The notes: generated from the letters alone by a model not told the origin. 62,834 nucleotides of DNA from an uncultured Eubacteriales bacterium (GCA_902764875.1 CACWXP010000019.1:1-62834); one strand, 5' to 3'. Shown: positions 1-10,067, numbered from the stretch's first letter. Program-made: numbers and translations.

Positions 1-1197
<1,197 letters not shown>

Positions 1198-1213
1198 TAA
1201 GGAGGCTTATATC

Positions 1214-1453
1214 ATGTACAACTACAAATGCAAAGGCACCTGCTCCACCTCCATCGATCTGGAGATTCAGGACGGCGTCATCACCTACTGCAAAATCAAC
1301 AACGGTTGCCGCGGTAACACCCAGGGTGTTGCCAGGCTGGCTGTAGGCCGCAGGGCGGACGAAGTGGCCGCCGAGCTGAAGGGCATTCCCTGCCGGGGAG
1401 ACACTTCCTGTCCGGATCAGCTGGCCCGCGCCATTGAATCCTATCCCTATTGA
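1214..1453 (+). CDS. TSCPD domain protein (TIGR03905 type)
   Basis: A 79-residue protein with the GDTSCPDQLA motif near its C-terminus that names the TSCPD family, and further cysteines (KCKGTCSTSID, NNGCRGN) that could bind a metal or nucleotide. The same fold occurs as the C-terminal domain of class II ribonucleotide reductases; the stand-alone TIGR03905 form is common in Clostridia and has no proven function. ATG 1214 is preceded by AAGGAGG at 1199-1205. It sits between tuf and a helicase gene with short gaps and is likely in their transcript. Confidence 0.88.
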   Translation: MYNYKCKGTCSTSIDLEIQDGVITYCKINNGCRGNTQGVARLAVGRRADEVAAELKGIPCRGDTSCPDQLARAIESYPY

Positions 1454-1472
1454 TTCCGAAAGGAGACTACCC

Positions 1473-2654
1473 TTGTCAAAGGAACAGCAATCCACCGTAA
1501 CTTTTGAATCCATGGATCTGTCCCCGGAAATTCTCAAAGCGGTCCGGGCCATGGGTTTCCAGGAGCCTTCCACCGTCCAGGCCCGCACCATCCCGCTCAT
1601 GATGTCCGGAACGGATATCAACGCCATCGCCCCCACCGGCACCGGTAAGACCTGCGCCTTCGGTATCCCCATGCTGGAGTATGTCCAGCTGAAGGACAGC
1701 CGGATCCAGGAGGTGGTCCTGGCGCCGACCCGGGAACTGGCGTTGCAGATCGGCGAGGAACTGACCCGCCTGGCAAAATATATCGATGGAGTGCGGATCG
1801 CTGTGATTTACGGCGGCCAGTCCATCTCCAAGCAGATCAGCGCCCTGAAGCGCAGGCCCCAGATCGTCATCGCCACACCCGGCCGGATGCTGGATCATAT
1901 GCAGCGCGGCAACATCCGGCTCAACGCTGTCCACACAATAGTCCTCGACGAGGCAGATGAAATGCTGAATATGGGCTTTGTCAAGGATGTGACAAAGATC
2001 ATCGAGGCAACCCCGTCCGAGCGTCAGCTGGTGCTCTTCTCCGCCACCACCAATCAGGACGTGCTCACCATCGCCTGGAAATACCAGCACGATCCGGTGG
2101 AAATCACCGTCGAGGCCACAAAGGAAGACCGGCCGCAGATCACCCAGTATGTGGTCGCCACAGAACCGGATGAAAAAACGGACCGGCTGCTCTATCTGCT
2201 GGACGCAGACGTGTACCATCGGATCATGATTTTCTGCAACACAAAGTTCATGACCGACAAGCTGACACGTCAGCTCTGCCGCGAAGGATATGACGCCCAG
2301 TGTCTCCATGGGGATATTCCACAGGCAAAACGCAATGTCGTCATGAATGATTTCAAGCGCGGCAAATTCCCGATCCTGGTTTCGACGGACGTCGCCGCCC
2401 GCGGCATTGACGTGGACGATGTGGAAGCAGTCATCAACTATGACCTGCCCAATGAAAACGAGTATTATCTCCATCGGATCGGCCGCACCGGCCGGGCCCA
2501 TAAACACGGGGTCAGCTTCTCCCTGGTCACCTTCCGGGAAAGCGTCCGTATGGATGAAATCCTGAAGTATATGCTCACCGTCCCCACACCCCTGAAGTTC
2601 ACGGACGATGTCCTCTGTCACGAGGACGGAACCCCGTTCTTCGAAAATATATAG
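1473..2654 (+). CDS. DEAD-box ATP-dependent RNA helicase
   Basis: RNA helicase of 393 residues. Visible motifs in order: Q-motif region (FQEPSTVQARTIP), motif I APTGTGKT, Ia PTREL, II DEAD, III SAT, then the C-terminal RecA lobe with STDVAARGIDVDDV and VI HRIGRTGR. The protein ends soon after the helicase core, so it lacks the basic tail of CshA- or DbpA-type enzymes and cannot be assigned to one of them. The best start is TTG 1473, because AGGAG at 1461-1465 lies 7 nt before it; an in-frame ATG at 1434 would overlap the upstream gene and has no ribosome site. Probably acts in RNA folding, decay or ribosome assembly. Confidence 0.93.
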   Translation: MSKEQQSTVTFESMDLSPEILKAVRAMGFQEPSTVQARTIPLMMSGTDINAIAPTGTGKTCAFGIPMLEYVQLKDSRIQEVVLAPTRELALQIGEELTRLAKYIDGVRIAVIYGGQSISKQISALKRRPQIVIATPGRMLDHMQRGNIRLNAVHTIVLDEADEMLNMGFVKDVTKIIEATPSERQLVLFSATTNQDVLTIAWKYQHDPVEITVEATKEDRPQITQYVVATEPDEKTDRLLYLLDADVYHRIMIFCNTKFMTDKLTRQLCREGYDAQCLHGDIPQAKRNVVMNDFKRGKFPILVSTDVAARGIDVDDVEAVINYDLPNENEYYLHRIGRTGRAHKHGVSFSLVTFRESVRMDEILKYMLTVPTPLKFTDDVLCHEDGTPFFENI

Positions 2655-2677
2655 AAATCTTCGGCGGCCCTCCAAAA

Positions 2678-2709
2678 CAACTAAAACCCCCTTTAGGGGG
2701 TTTTAGTTG
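2678..2709. terminator. Bidirectional intrinsic terminator
   Basis: Perfect 14-bp stem (CAACTAAAACCCCC pairing with GGGGGTTTTAGTTG) and a TTTA loop. It lies between the convergent helicase and zinc-ribbon genes. The A/T-rich lower stem gives a U-rich run on both strands. Confidence 0.85.
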
Positions 2710-2719
2710 ACCTTCCTGA

Positions 2720-2998
2720 TTATCCGCGGCGGGCAGCAAAGCACTCGCTGCAGTATACGGGACGATCCTCTCTCGGCTCGAAAGGAACCTGAGTGGGCTT
2801 TCCGCATTCAGCGCAGATGGCGTCGTGCATCTCGCGCGGACCGCCGGCAGCACGGCTGGCTTTACGGGCCTGACGGCAAGCTTTGCAGCGGGTGGGCTCA
2901 TTCTGGAATCCTTTTTCGGCATAGAATTCCTGTTCACCTGCAGTGAAAATGAACTCAGCGCCACAGTCTTTGCATACCAGCGTTTTGTCTTCGTACAT
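2720..2998 (-). CDS. Small zinc-ribbon protein (zf-trcl type)
   Basis: A 92-residue protein beginning MYEDKTLVCKDCG. Four CxxC knuckles (CKDC, CKAC, CAEC, CSEC) predict two zinc ribbons, the first followed by AEFIFTAGEQEFYAEKGF, typical of the probable zinc-ribbon family common in Clostridia. ATG 2998 is chosen because the conserved domain begins there and a G-run lies upstream; the frame stays open further upstream, but that part runs through a GC-rich structured leader and does not look like protein. Function is unknown; nucleic-acid binding is a guess from the fold. The gene appears to be transcribed through the candidate RNA leader just upstream. Confidence 0.82.
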   Translation of the reverse strand: MYEDKTLVCKDCGAEFIFTAGEQEFYAEKGFQNEPTRCKACRQARKASRAAGGPREMHDAICAECGKPTQVPFEPREDRPVYCSECFAARRG

Positions 2999-3011
2999 GG
3001 TTTGGAACCCC

Positions 3012-3238
3012 CATAATGTTGATAGGCGAATTCTCCGGCTGACCTGGTCTTTGACCCCACACACGCCGCCTGGACGATTGCTCTGCGCTTCCGCGCCCTC
3101 ACTCCCGCCTCTCGGGTTTCCCCGGACGGACTTACATCTAGACCGCACCATGCTCCCCGCCGCTTTGGACGGATTACGTGGACCGTTTTGCCTGCGACTG
3201 GCCTCGGCTTGCAACCACAGACCCGAAGGATTCAACCG
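3012..3238 (-). ncRNA. Candidate structured leader RNA / ncRNA (raiA-like?)
   Basis: About 225 nt lie between a strong minus-strand promoter and the zinc-ribbon gene. On the minus strand the region holds two short stems closed by GNRA tetraloops (CGGG-GAAA-CCCG and GCGC-GGAA-GCGC), a GGTC-AAA-GACC hairpin and, near the 5' end, a T-arm-like GGTTGAATCC. It contains no plausible protein. Size, 5' tRNA-like element and purine-rich joints recall the raiA-motif RNAs of Clostridia, but that assignment is from memory and unverified. RNase P RNA, tmRNA and 6S were considered and do not fit. No terminator separates it from the gene, so it could also be a cis-regulatory leader. Confidence 0.5.
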
Positions 3239-3244
3239 GCAACG

Positions 3245-3273
3245 ATTATAGCGTCCGCGATTTTATAACACAA
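3245..3273 (-). promoter_or_regulatory. Sigma-A promoter of the leader RNA/zinc-ribbon gene
   Basis: On the minus strand: TTGTGT (-35, 3268-3273), a 17-bp spacer, then a perfect TATAAT (-10, 3245-3250). The predicted start near 3238 lies about 240 nt upstream of the zinc-ribbon ATG. Confidence 0.75.
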
Positions 3274-3329
3274 TAGTTTTTTCCTGAAATTGGAAAAAAA
3301 CAGGAAAAGTTCAGTGTTTCTTTGGCAAA

Positions 3330-4037
3330 TCAGGTTTTTTTCTGCCCATAATACGCATTCGGACCATGTTTCCGCATGAAGTGTTTTTCCTTCACATAGT
3401 CCGGCAGGCATTCCCGGGGCTGCTCCTTCGGCAGCGCTTCCGTGTGCCATGCCATCATGGCAACCTCCTCCAGAACCACCGCGTTGTGCACCGCTTCCAT
3501 CGCGTCCTTGCCCCAGGCGAAGGGCCCGTGGTGCCGTGCCAGCACGCAGGGAACATGCATGGGGTTCAGTCCGTGTTCTTCAAAGTGGGTAGCAATCACC
3601 CGGCCGGTTTCCAGCTCATAGGCTCTTTCCACTTCTTCCTTCGTCAGGTCCCGGCAGCAGGGAATATTGCCGTAGATGTAGTCCGCGTGCGTGGTGCCGT
3701 AGGCGGGAATGTCCCGTCCGCTCTGGGCCCAGATCGTGGCCCACCGGGAGTGCGTGTGCACAACACCGCCGATCGTCGGAAAGCGCCGGTAAAGCTCCGC
3801 GTGGGTCGGCGTGTCGGAGGACGGATTCATTTTCCCTTCCACCTTGTTCCCATCCAGGTCGATCACCACCATATCTTCCGGTTTCATTTCCTCATAGGGA
3901 ACCCCACTGGGTTTGATCACAAACATACCCTTTTCCCGGTCGATTCCGGATACGTTGCCCCAGGTAAAGGTTACCAGTTGGTACGCCGGCAGCAACATGT
4001 TTGCCTCGTAGACCTTTTGTTTCAGTTCCTTCAGCAT
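3330..4037 (-). CDS. araD: L-ribulose-5-phosphate 4-epimerase
   Basis: Class II aldolase-fold, metal-dependent enzyme (235 residues) converting L-ribulose-5-P to D-xylulose-5-P, linking arabinose or related pentoses to the pentose phosphate pathway. Family signatures are WGNVSGID near the N-terminus, [21 protein letters not shown], the zinc pair in [11 protein letters not shown], and HGPFAWGKD. Length is normal. It starts only a few bases after clpC, and its ribosome site GGAGTGA overlaps the clpC stop, so it appears to be the last gene of the ctsR operon, an unusual place for a sugar enzyme. No other arabinose gene is in the window. Confidence 0.93.
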   Translation of the reverse strand: MLKELKQKVYEANMLLPAYQLVTFTWGNVSGIDREKGMFVIKPSGVPYEEMKPEDMVVIDLDGNKVEGKMNPSSDTPTHAELYRRFPTIGGVVHTHSRWATIWAQSGRDIPAYGTTHADYIYGNIPCCRDLTKEEVERAYELETGRVIATHFEEHGLNPMHVPCVLARHHGPFAWGKDAMEAVHNAVVLEEVAMMAWHTEALPKEQPRECLPDYVKEKHFMRKHGPNAYYGQKKT

Positions 4038-4044
4038 TGTACAG

Positions 4045-6831
4045 TCACTCCTCTTCCTTTATTTCTTCTGGTATCACCGGAATTTCAACCGTTTCCGCTG
4101 GGTTTTCCGCCGGAACCTCCTCCGGCTGTGCGGACGCGCTTTCCGGCACAATCTGCCCGTCCTTCACCGTCAGCCGCACTTCCTGCCCAAGGCTGATGTT
4201 TCCCTCCAGCAGTTCCTCGCTCAGTGTGTCTTCCACCGTGCGCTGAATCAGCCTGCGCAGCGGCCGTGCGCCGAACTTCGGATCATATCCGTCCTCTGCC
4301 AGCTTGTTTATCACGCTTTCGTCCCAAACCAGGCGGATTTCCTGCTCTTCCAGCCGGTCCGCCACCTGCTTCAGCATCATTTCGGTAATTCTGCGGATTT
4401 CGTCCTCCGTCAGCGCGTGGAAGACGATCAGCTCGTCCACCCGGTTGATGAACTCCGGCCGGAACAGCTCCTTCACTTCCTTCATCACGGATTCTTTCAT
4501 GGCTTCATAATCCCGAACCTCATTCCGGTCCGAAGATCCGAATCCCATGCTCCGCCCGCCGCCGGTCAGCTGTGCCCCGGCGTTGGAAGTCATCACGACA
4601 ATGGTGTTCTTGAAGCTCACCGTCCGCCCTGTGTTGTCTGTCAGCCGGCCGTCTTCAAGAATCTGCAGCAGCACGTTGAATACATCCGGATGCGCCTTCT
4701 CGATTTCGTCCAGCAGCACAACGCTGTAGGGCTTCCTCCGCACGGCTTCCGTCAGTTCCCCGCCCTCTTCGTATCCGACATATCCGGGCGGCGAGCCCAT
4801 CATCCGGCTCACCGTGTGTTTCTCCATGAATTCGCTCATATCCAGGCGGATCACGGCGTCTTCGTCCCCGAACATCGCCTCGCCCAGCGCCCGGCAGAGT
4901 TCCGTCTTTCCGACGCCCGTGGGTCCCAGGAAGATGAAGCTTCCGATGGGCCGTTTCGGATCCTTGAGTCCTGCCCGTGCCCGGCGAATCGCCCGGGCTA
5001 CGGCGCTGACCGCTTCCTCCTGACCGATCAGGCGCTTGTGCAGCGTCTCTTCCAGTCGGATCAGGCGCTGGGCCTCCTGCTCCGTCATCCGGCTCACGGG
5101 GATCCCCGTCCACTGGGAAACAACCTGGGCAATGTCTTCTTCTGTTACAACGTCCCGGGCGTTCGTCTGGCTCCGGGTCCATTCGGCCCGCTTTTCTTCG
5201 ATTTCCTTGTGCAGGTTCCGTTCCTGATCCCGAAGGGCAGCCGCCTTTTCAAAGTCCTGGTGGGAAACAGCGTCCTTCTTTTCAATCTGCAGCGCTTCCA
5301 GCCGCTTCTCCTGCTCCCGAACATCCAGCGGCGCCGTGCAGGCCTGAATCCGCACCCGGCTGGCCGCCTCGTCCATCAGGTCGATGGCCTTGTCCGGCAG
5401 GAACCTGTCCGGAATATACCGTTCGCTCAGTTTCACCGCCGCAGCCAGTGCCTCGTCCGTAATCCGAACTTTGTGGTGCGCCTCATACCGGTCCCGAAGC
5501 CCGATCAGGATGGAGAGTGTCTCCTCCGCCGTGGGTTCTCCGACGTTCACCGGCTGAAACCGCCTCTCCAGTGCGGCGTCCTTCTCGATGTGCTTCCGGT
5601 ATTCGTCCAGCGTCGTTGCGCCGATGCACTGAATCTCGCCCCGGCTCAGGGCAGGCTTCAGGATGTTCGCCGCGTCCAGGCTGCCTTCCGAACCGCCCGC
5701 GCCGATAATTGTGTGAATTTCGTCAATGAAAAGCAGCACGTTCCCCGCCTTGTGCAGCTCGTCCATCACGTTTTTGAGCCGCTCCTCAAACTCTCCGCGG
5801 TATTTGGTGCCCGCCACCAGGCTGCCCATGTCGAGGCTCAGCACCCGTTTCCCCCGCAGCAGCTCCGGCACGTTCCCCTGAACAATCCGCTGGGCCAATC
5901 CTTCCGCTACGGCGCTTTTGCCGACACCGGGTTCACCGATCAGCACAGGGTTGTTCTTTGTCCGGCGAATCAGGATCTGGATAATCCGTTGGATTTCCTT
6001 CTCCCGCCCGATCACCGGATCCAGCTCGTTTTTCTCCGCTGCCGCCGTCAGATCCCGGCTGAATTTATCCAGCAGGCTCTTTTCTTCCTGGTCGCTCCCG
6101 CCGCCCTGCCTGCTGCGAACCTGGGCAAAGGGCAGCATGCCCGGGAATTTGCGCAGGGGCTCCTCGTTCCCCGCGTTTTCACGCATCTGTTTCAGCAGTT
6201 CCTCCCGCGCCGCGGAAAGATCCACCCCGGCCCGCCGCAGCAGCGCCCCGGCAACGCCGTCATCGTTTCCGAGCAGCGCCAGCCAAAGATGTTCCACCGT
6301 CACATACCCCTGCCCGAGCTTCCGGCTTTCGGCCATGCTGTTTTCAAGGGTTTTCTTGGCCCGGGGGCTCAGTTCAATCCGGGCGCCGGTGTTCCGGTTT
6401 GTTTCCGGATCGTTCAGCGCAGCAATCTCTTTCTTCAGTTCCTCCGTCACCGATTCAAAGCTCATCTTTTCGCTCACGGCCTTCGGAACGGAAGCGTTAG
6501 CCTTCAGAAGGGCCAGCAGAATATGCTCTGTTCCGACGTAGGGCTGCTGCAGGTCTGCGGCGATCCGCTGGGCAAGGACCAGCATCTGCTGGGCTTTTTG
6601 GGTAAAACGACCGAAAATCGGCATGGAAAATTCCTTTCTGTTCTGTCCGCCGCCGGTGGCAGAAATGGCGCTGAGCACCGTGTTGATCAGTTTGTTCATG
6701 CCGCCTTTCATCAGGTCGGCGTTCATCCGGCTCATGCAGTCCGCGCACAGGTGCCGGACCGTTGTCTCTTCTCCTGCAACAACCGAAACGGTGAAATTCG
6801 CTTCGTTGGCATGGCATTCTTCACACAGCAT
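4045..6831 (-). CDS. clpC: ClpC-type AAA+ unfoldase with N-terminal McsA-like zinc domain
   Basis: HSP100 unfoldase, normally partner of ClpP in protein quality control. Residues 1-69 form a zinc module with C3/C6 and C29/C32 (CEEC and CADC), as at the start of McsA. Residue 70 ([13 protein letters not shown]) begins ordinary ClpC: two Clp_N repeats, AAA-1 ([18 protein letters not shown]), a UVR-like middle coiled coil, AAA-2 ([20 protein letters not shown]) and the C-terminal domain. Both ATG 6831 (AGGAG upstream) and the internal ATG 6624 (AAAGGAA upstream) have plausible ribosome sites, so fused and short forms may both be made. ctsR lies directly upstream; mcsA and mcsB are absent from the locus. 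Confidence 0.93.
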   Translation of the reverse strand: MLCEECHANEANFTVSVVAGEETTVRHLCADCMSRMNADLMKGGMNKLINTVLSAISATGGGQNRKEFSMPIFGRFTQKAQQMLVLAQRIAADLQQPYVGTEHILLALLKANASVPKAVSEKMSFESVTEELKKEIAALNDPETNRNTGARIELSPRAKKTLENSMAESRKLGQGYVTVEHLWLALLGNDDGVAGALLRRAGVDLSAAREELLKQMRENAGNEEPLRKFPGMLPFAQVRSRQGGGSDQEEKSLLDKFSRDLTAAAEKNELDPVIGREKEIQRIIQILIRRTKNNPVLIGEPGVGKSAVAEGLAQRIVQGNVPELLRGKRVLSLDMGSLVAGTKYRGEFEERLKNVMDELHKAGNVLLFIDEIHTIIGAGGSEGSLDAANILKPALSRGEIQCIGATTLDEYRKHIEKDAALERRFQPVNVGEPTAEETLSILIGLRDRYEAHHKVRITDEALAAAVKLSERYIPDRFLPDKAIDLMDEAASRVRIQACTAPLDVREQEKRLEALQIEKKDAVSHQDFEKAAALRDQERNLHKEIEEKRAEWTRSQTNARDVVTEEDIAQVVSQWTGIPVSRMTEQEAQRLIRLEETLHKRLIGQEEAVSAVARAIRRARAGLKDPKRPIGSFIFLGPTGVGKTELCRALGEAMFGDEDAVIRLDMSEFMEKHTVSRMMGSPPGYVGYEEGGELTEAVRRKPYSVVLLDEIEKAHPDVFNVLLQILEDGRLTDNTGRTVSFKNTIVVMTSNAGAQLTGGGRSMGFGSSDRNEVRDYEAMKESVMKEVKELFRPEFINRVDELIVFHALTEDEIRRITEMMLKQVADRLEEQEIRLVWDESVINKLAEDGYDPKFGARPLRRLIQRTVEDTLSEELLEGNISLGQEVRLTVKDGQIVPESASAQPEEVPAENPAETVEIPVIPEEIKEEE

Positions 6832-6865
6832 CTGTTTGTTCTCCTGTCGTTTATTTGTTGCGGGC

Positions 6866-7336
6866 TTATGTTCTGTTCCGCGCGGCGATGGTCATCAGCA
6901 TGCTCTTCATCATCCGCGCCCGCAGCGCGCCCTTCATCGCGTCCGGCACCGGAATGCCCAGTGCCCTGCTGCTGACCGCAGAAGCCATCAGCGAGGCCTC
7001 CTCCGCCGTCACGATCCGCTGCTCCTTCAGCTGGCTGATCAGGCGCATGCATTCCTCCTCGTCCAGAGAATCGCCGATCCGCTCGTTGATCAGGTACATC
7101 AGCCGCTGACCGCTGCTCTCCACAATCCGGACAATCCGGATGTAGCCCCCTCCGCCCCGCCGGCTCTCCGTCAGGTATCCGTGGTCCGGGGAAAAGCGGG
7201 TAGCCAGCACATAGTTGATCTGGCTCGGAGCGCAGTTGAAGTAATGCGCCAGCTCGTTCCGCTTCAGTTCCACTTCGCTGGACTCTTCGTTCATCAGTTC
7301 CTTAATAAAATTCTCAATGGAATCGCTCAGTCTCAT
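6866..7336 (-). CDS. ctsR: Transcriptional repressor CtsR
   Basis: Class III heat-shock repressor of the clp regulon, 156 residues. MRLSDSIENFIKELM starts the winged-helix DNA-binding domain, and the beta-wing RRGGGGYIRI is the family hallmark; the C-terminal four-helix domain follows. ATG 7336 is chosen because the conserved domain starts there; the 22 residues upstream in frame run through the operator and promoter. It is the first gene of the ctsR-clpC-araD unit. A CtsR box overlaps its transcription start, so it should repress itself. Confidence 0.94.
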   Translation of the reverse strand: MRLSDSIENFIKELMNEESSEVELKRNELAHYFNCAPSQINYVLATRFSPDHGYLTESRRGGGGYIRIVRIVESSGQRLMYLINERIGDSLDEEECMRLISQLKEQRIVTAEEASLMASAVSSRALGIPVPDAMKGALRARMMKSMLMTIAARNRT

Positions 7337-7367
7337 CTCTTGATTGACCTCCCCGGTCAAAGCTGTT

Positions 7368-7384
7368 TCTGACTTTCTTTGACC
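7368..7384 (-). promoter_or_regulatory. CtsR operator (tandem heptads)
   Basis: On the minus strand GGTCAAA-GAA-AGTCAGA: two direct heptads separated by 3 bp, matching the CtsR box with one substitution in the second half. It begins 8 bp past the -10 box, so bound CtsR would block initiation. A further partial copy (GGTCAA) lies at about 7346-7351. Confidence 0.75.
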
Positions 7385-7392
7385 TACGGAGA

Positions 7393-7421
7393 AGTATATC
7401 ATATTCCGGCAGGGAATTCAA
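7393..7421 (-). promoter_or_regulatory. Sigma-A promoter of the ctsR operon
   Basis: On the minus strand TTGAAT (7416-7421), a 17-bp spacer and TATACT (7393-7398), immediately upstream of the CtsR box. Confidence 0.75.
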
Positions 7422-7433
7422 GTCCTGAAAACC

Positions 7434-7461
7434 CAATAACTACCCACGAATAACGATCCAC
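7434..7461. repeat. Degenerate heptad array A
   Basis: Plus strand, in 7-bp register: CAATAAC, TACCCAC, GAATAAC, GATCCAC, then TGCCG. It is a weak member of the TATCCAC heptad family and shares the exit CCACTGCCG with the array at 57899-57926. It lies in the gap between the ctsR promoter and the end of the serine hydrolase gene. Confidence 0.45.
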
Positions 7462-7488
7462 TGCCGCGCCTCAGCGTGGTCTCTCCCA

Positions 7489-8667
7489 TTAAACCTCCCC
7501 GAAAGGAATCTCCTCCAGACCCAGCACATCCGCTACCGCCCGGTGCAGATGGGCATCCTTCTGGTGCACGTATTGAACCGAGGAAGCAATCACTTCTCCG
7601 TCCGGCCACCGGAATGTTCCGCTTCCGTCCTCCCGCAGGCCGTAATCCGTCAGTTTTTTGCCCTCTTCCGGAACCAGCACCGTCAGCCGGTTCTGCACCC
7701 GGTTTCCGAGAAAAACCGTAAAAATGCCCCGCTCCGGATCCACGGAAACGTGGTTCCCCGTGAATCCTCCGATGCCGAAGGCGTTCCGGCCCATATAGGC
7801 CGGTATTTCCGAATGGTACTGTTCCGGATGGCGAACGTAGCATTGCACCCCCAGGTACTGGGTGTGGCTCCCGTCCGGTCTTTCGTGCCCGGTCCGGTTC
7901 ACGGCGATTTCCCGCAGGCTTTCCCGGCTCACGATTTTTCCCCCGATCACCGCCCTGCAAAACCGGACCATATCCCCAACTGTGGAGAAAAGCCCGGCGT
8001 GTCCGCAAAGATCCCCGCTGTCTCCCTGCAGGATCGCCGCTTTCGGGTCGTGGGGCACCCCCTGTCGAAGGCCTTCCCGCAGGATATATTTTCCGTTTTC
8101 AATCCGGTGTTCCCGATCATAGCTCTGGCAGTCCGCGATTCTCTCCTCCGGAACCTTTGCCCAGGTTTCGGTCATGCCTGCCGGCTCCAGCACACACTTC
8201 CGAACGCACTCATAAAGCGGCATTCCCCCCGCCGCCTCCAGCACATACCGCAGGATCATTGCCGGAATGTCGGAATAGGCCCGCCGGTCCGGCTGCGCCG
8301 CCGCTTTCGCGGCAAACAGGGCGTCTTCCGCCTCCTCCCGTCCGCCGCAGGCGTCCAGCCGCACCGGTGTCCGGATCGTCGTCCCGAAAGTCATCAGCTC
8401 CCAAACGCTTCTGTCCCGCAGCCCTTTGAAACGAGGATCATACGAAGAAACAGACCTGCCGAAATCCAGCAGGCCCTCTTCACCGAGTTTCATGGCGCAT
8501 AGGCCCGTGAACAGCTTGGTCACGCTGGCCAGGTCAAACACGCTCCGCCCACCGACGTCCCCGTCCATGGCGGTTTCAATCCGTTCTCCCGCGCCGCAGG
8601 CGACGGAAACCCCGCTGAGGATCTCCGTCTCCCGGGTAAAAAACCGTATCCCATCCTGTAACGTCAT
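7489..8667 (-). CDS. Serine hydrolase, beta-lactamase/penicillin-binding-protein fold
   Basis: A 392-residue enzyme of the class C beta-lactamase-related family. The catalytic SxxK is SVTK in FDLASVTKLFTGL; YSDIPAM supplies the YxN-like motif; HAGLFSTVGDMVRF and GIGGFTGNHVSVDPE follow the usual C-terminal pattern. No signal peptide is seen, so a cytoplasmic esterase or amidase role is more likely than cell-wall peptidase. ATG 8667 overlaps the stop of the upstream kinase gene as ATGA, which fixes the start and implies translational coupling. The substrate cannot be told from sequence. Confidence 0.85.
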   Translation of the reverse strand: MTLQDGIRFFTRETEILSGVSVACGAGERIETAMDGDVGGRSVFDLASVTKLFTGLCAMKLGEEGLLDFGRSVSSYDPRFKGLRDRSVWELMTFGTTIRTPVRLDACGGREEAEDALFAAKAAAQPDRRAYSDIPAMILRYVLEAAGGMPLYECVRKCVLEPAGMTETWAKVPEERIADCQSYDREHRIENGKYILREGLRQGVPHDPKAAILQGDSGDLCGHAGLFSTVGDMVRFCRAVIGGKIVSRESLREIAVNRTGHERPDGSHTQYLGVQCYVRHPEQYHSEIPAYMGRNAFGIGGFTGNHVSVDPERGIFTVFLGNRVQNRLTVLVPEEGKKLTDYGLREDGSGTFRWPDGEVIASSVQYVHQKDAHLHRAVADVLGLEEIPFGEV

Positions 8668-9491
8668 GGCAATACTCCGATTCTCGTGCAGGGCACGCGC
8701 CCCTCCGCCAGTTCCGACAGGTGGTGCCGTGCATGGCCGATCACGACGGTCGTTCCGCCCCGTACGCAACGCAGCGCGTATTCCAGCTTTGCCCTCGCGC
8801 CGTTGGCCCCGGCCCGGCTTGCTCCGACGCAGCTGTTTTGCAGCTCCCGGACCTTCTTTTCAACCTCTTCAAAGCTTTTTCCTGTTACGTCCCGAACCAG
8901 TGAGTCCGGATTCCCGACCTCCCGATAAATGCCTTCCGTCGAGGTCATCAGTACCAGCATCCGCGCCTTCACCAGCCCGGCGATCACCGCAGCGGTTTCG
9001 TCGTTGTCAACGCATTCATAAACCTCGCCCCCCATTTTCCGCCGGGCGGCAAGTTCCATCTTCCGGTTCTCCTCGTCGGATACCGGGTCGTTGTAGTTGA
9101 TAATCGGAATGGTTTTCTGTTCCGCCGCACGGATCAGCAGCTGCCGGATATGCTCCCGCTTTTCCGGGTCGTTGAAATGGGTGTGCTCCACCAGAATCTG
9201 GCGCACCCCGTATTCCGGCCGGATAAACTGGCGGTAATTCTGCATCAGGATCGCCTGCCCCTGGGAGGAATAGTCTGTCTTGTCCTGTTCCGGGTCGCCG
9301 TTCAGCTCCCGCCCCGTCCGCTTGATGTAGTCAAGCCGCCCGATCTCCGTGGCACCGCTGGTCACCCAGATCATCCCGGGCTTCAGGTCTGCTCCCAGCC
9401 GGGAAATAATGTTGTAGTCGATTTCCTGGTCTTCCTTCCGGATCAGCGCCATGCTTCCGATCTTTCCGACCAGTTCAAATGGATAGTCCAT
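8664..9491 (-). CDS. Amino-acid kinase family protein, glutamate 5-kinase-like
   Basis: A 275-residue kinase of the aspartokinase/ProB fold: GKIGS at the N-terminus, VTSGATEIG, IPIINYNDPVS, the DNDETAAVIAGL nucleotide loop, and a GARAKLEYALRCV helix before a final GTTVVIGHA strand. ProB would phosphorylate glutamate at the start of proline synthesis, but this protein lacks the PUA domain and no proA is adjacent, so only the family is firm. It overlaps the serine hydrolase by 4 bp and is preceded closely by shikimate kinase. Confidence 0.7.
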   Translation of the reverse strand: MDYPFELVGKIGSMALIRKEDQEIDYNIISRLGADLKPGMIWVTSGATEIGRLDYIKRTGRELNGDPEQDKTDYSSQGQAILMQNYRQFIRPEYGVRQILVEHTHFNDPEKREHIRQLLIRAAEQKTIPIINYNDPVSDEENRKMELAARRKMGGEVYECVDNDETAAVIAGLVKARMLVLMTSTEGIYREVGNPDSLVRDVTGKSFEEVEKKVRELQNSCVGASRAGANGARAKLEYALRCVRGGTTVVIGHARHHLSELAEGRVPCTRIGVLP

Positions 9492-9512
9492 GCCTTTTCT
9501 CTCCTCCGCCGG

Positions 9513-10025
9513 TCAGAACCGCTCCTGCACAACCCGGCTCAGTGTGTATACCGCCATATGGTATCCTTTGTCATTCCGGATCGTAATGTCCGCCAGATCG
9601 CGATAAACCGGTGCCTGTTCCCGATAAGTTCGTTCAACCTCCGCCAGTCCGCCGTCCCGAAGGTCCGGCCTTCGGTCCAGCTTGATGTCGGAAAGGATGT
9701 CCTCCAGCGGCCGGTCCAGCCAGATGATCCGCCCCCAGCTGCGCATGATGTGCCGGTTCTCCGGATTCATCACCGTGCTTCCTCCCGTGGAAATAATCAT
9801 CGGCCGCGCCCGGGTCAGCAGCACCAGCGCTCCGGTCTCCGCCTGGCGGAATTTTTCCTCGCCGTATCGGGCGTAAAAATCGTTCACCGTCCCGCCTGCG
9901 CTCCGGGCGACGATCGCGTCCGTGTCCGCAAAGGGGATCCCGGTTTCTCTGGCAACCCGCTTTCCGAGGCTGCTCTTTCCGCAGCCCTGCATCCCGATCA
10001 GAAAGATGTGTCTGTCCGGCATCAC
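9513..10025 (-). CDS. aroK: Shikimate kinase
   Basis: Phosphorylates shikimate at the 3-OH in aromatic amino-acid synthesis. The 170-residue protein has a P-loop (GMQGCGKS), the shikimate-binding DTDAIV stretch, a GG motif in STGGSTV where the classical form is GGG, and the LID arginine region RRPDL. No other shikimate-pathway gene is nearby, so a related small-molecule kinase cannot be excluded. Two adjacent ATG codons (10025 and 10022) are possible starts. Confidence 0.82.
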   Translation of the reverse strand: MMPDRHIFLIGMQGCGKSSLGKRVARETGIPFADTDAIVARSAGGTVNDFYARYGEEKFRQAETGALVLLTRARPMIISTGGSTVMNPENRHIMRSWGRIIWLDRPLEDILSDIKLDRRPDLRDGGLAEVERTYREQAPVYRDLADITIRNDKGYHMAVYTLSRVVQERF

Positions 10026-10046
10026 CGTTCCCCCTTTCTCTTTCTG

Positions 10047-10067
10047 TGTCCACTATGCATTATGCAT
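10047..10067. repeat. Heptad array B (TATGCAT type)
   Basis: Plus strand TGTCCAC, TATGCAT, TATGCAT in 7-bp register. The stop codon of the histidine kinase (minus strand TAA, 10060-10062) spans the junction of the last two units. Confidence 0.6.

Noticed and set aside
3012-3238. RNase P RNA, tmRNA or 6S RNA
   Set aside because: Too short and lacking the expected core sequences for RNase P or tmRNA; no long rod-like helix with a central bubble as in 6S.
4417-6975. 852-codon open frame on the plus strand opposite clpC
   Set aside because: It is a GC-rich antisense shadow: low-complexity His/Pro/Arg-rich translation, no family signature, and the minus strand encodes an unmistakable ClpC.
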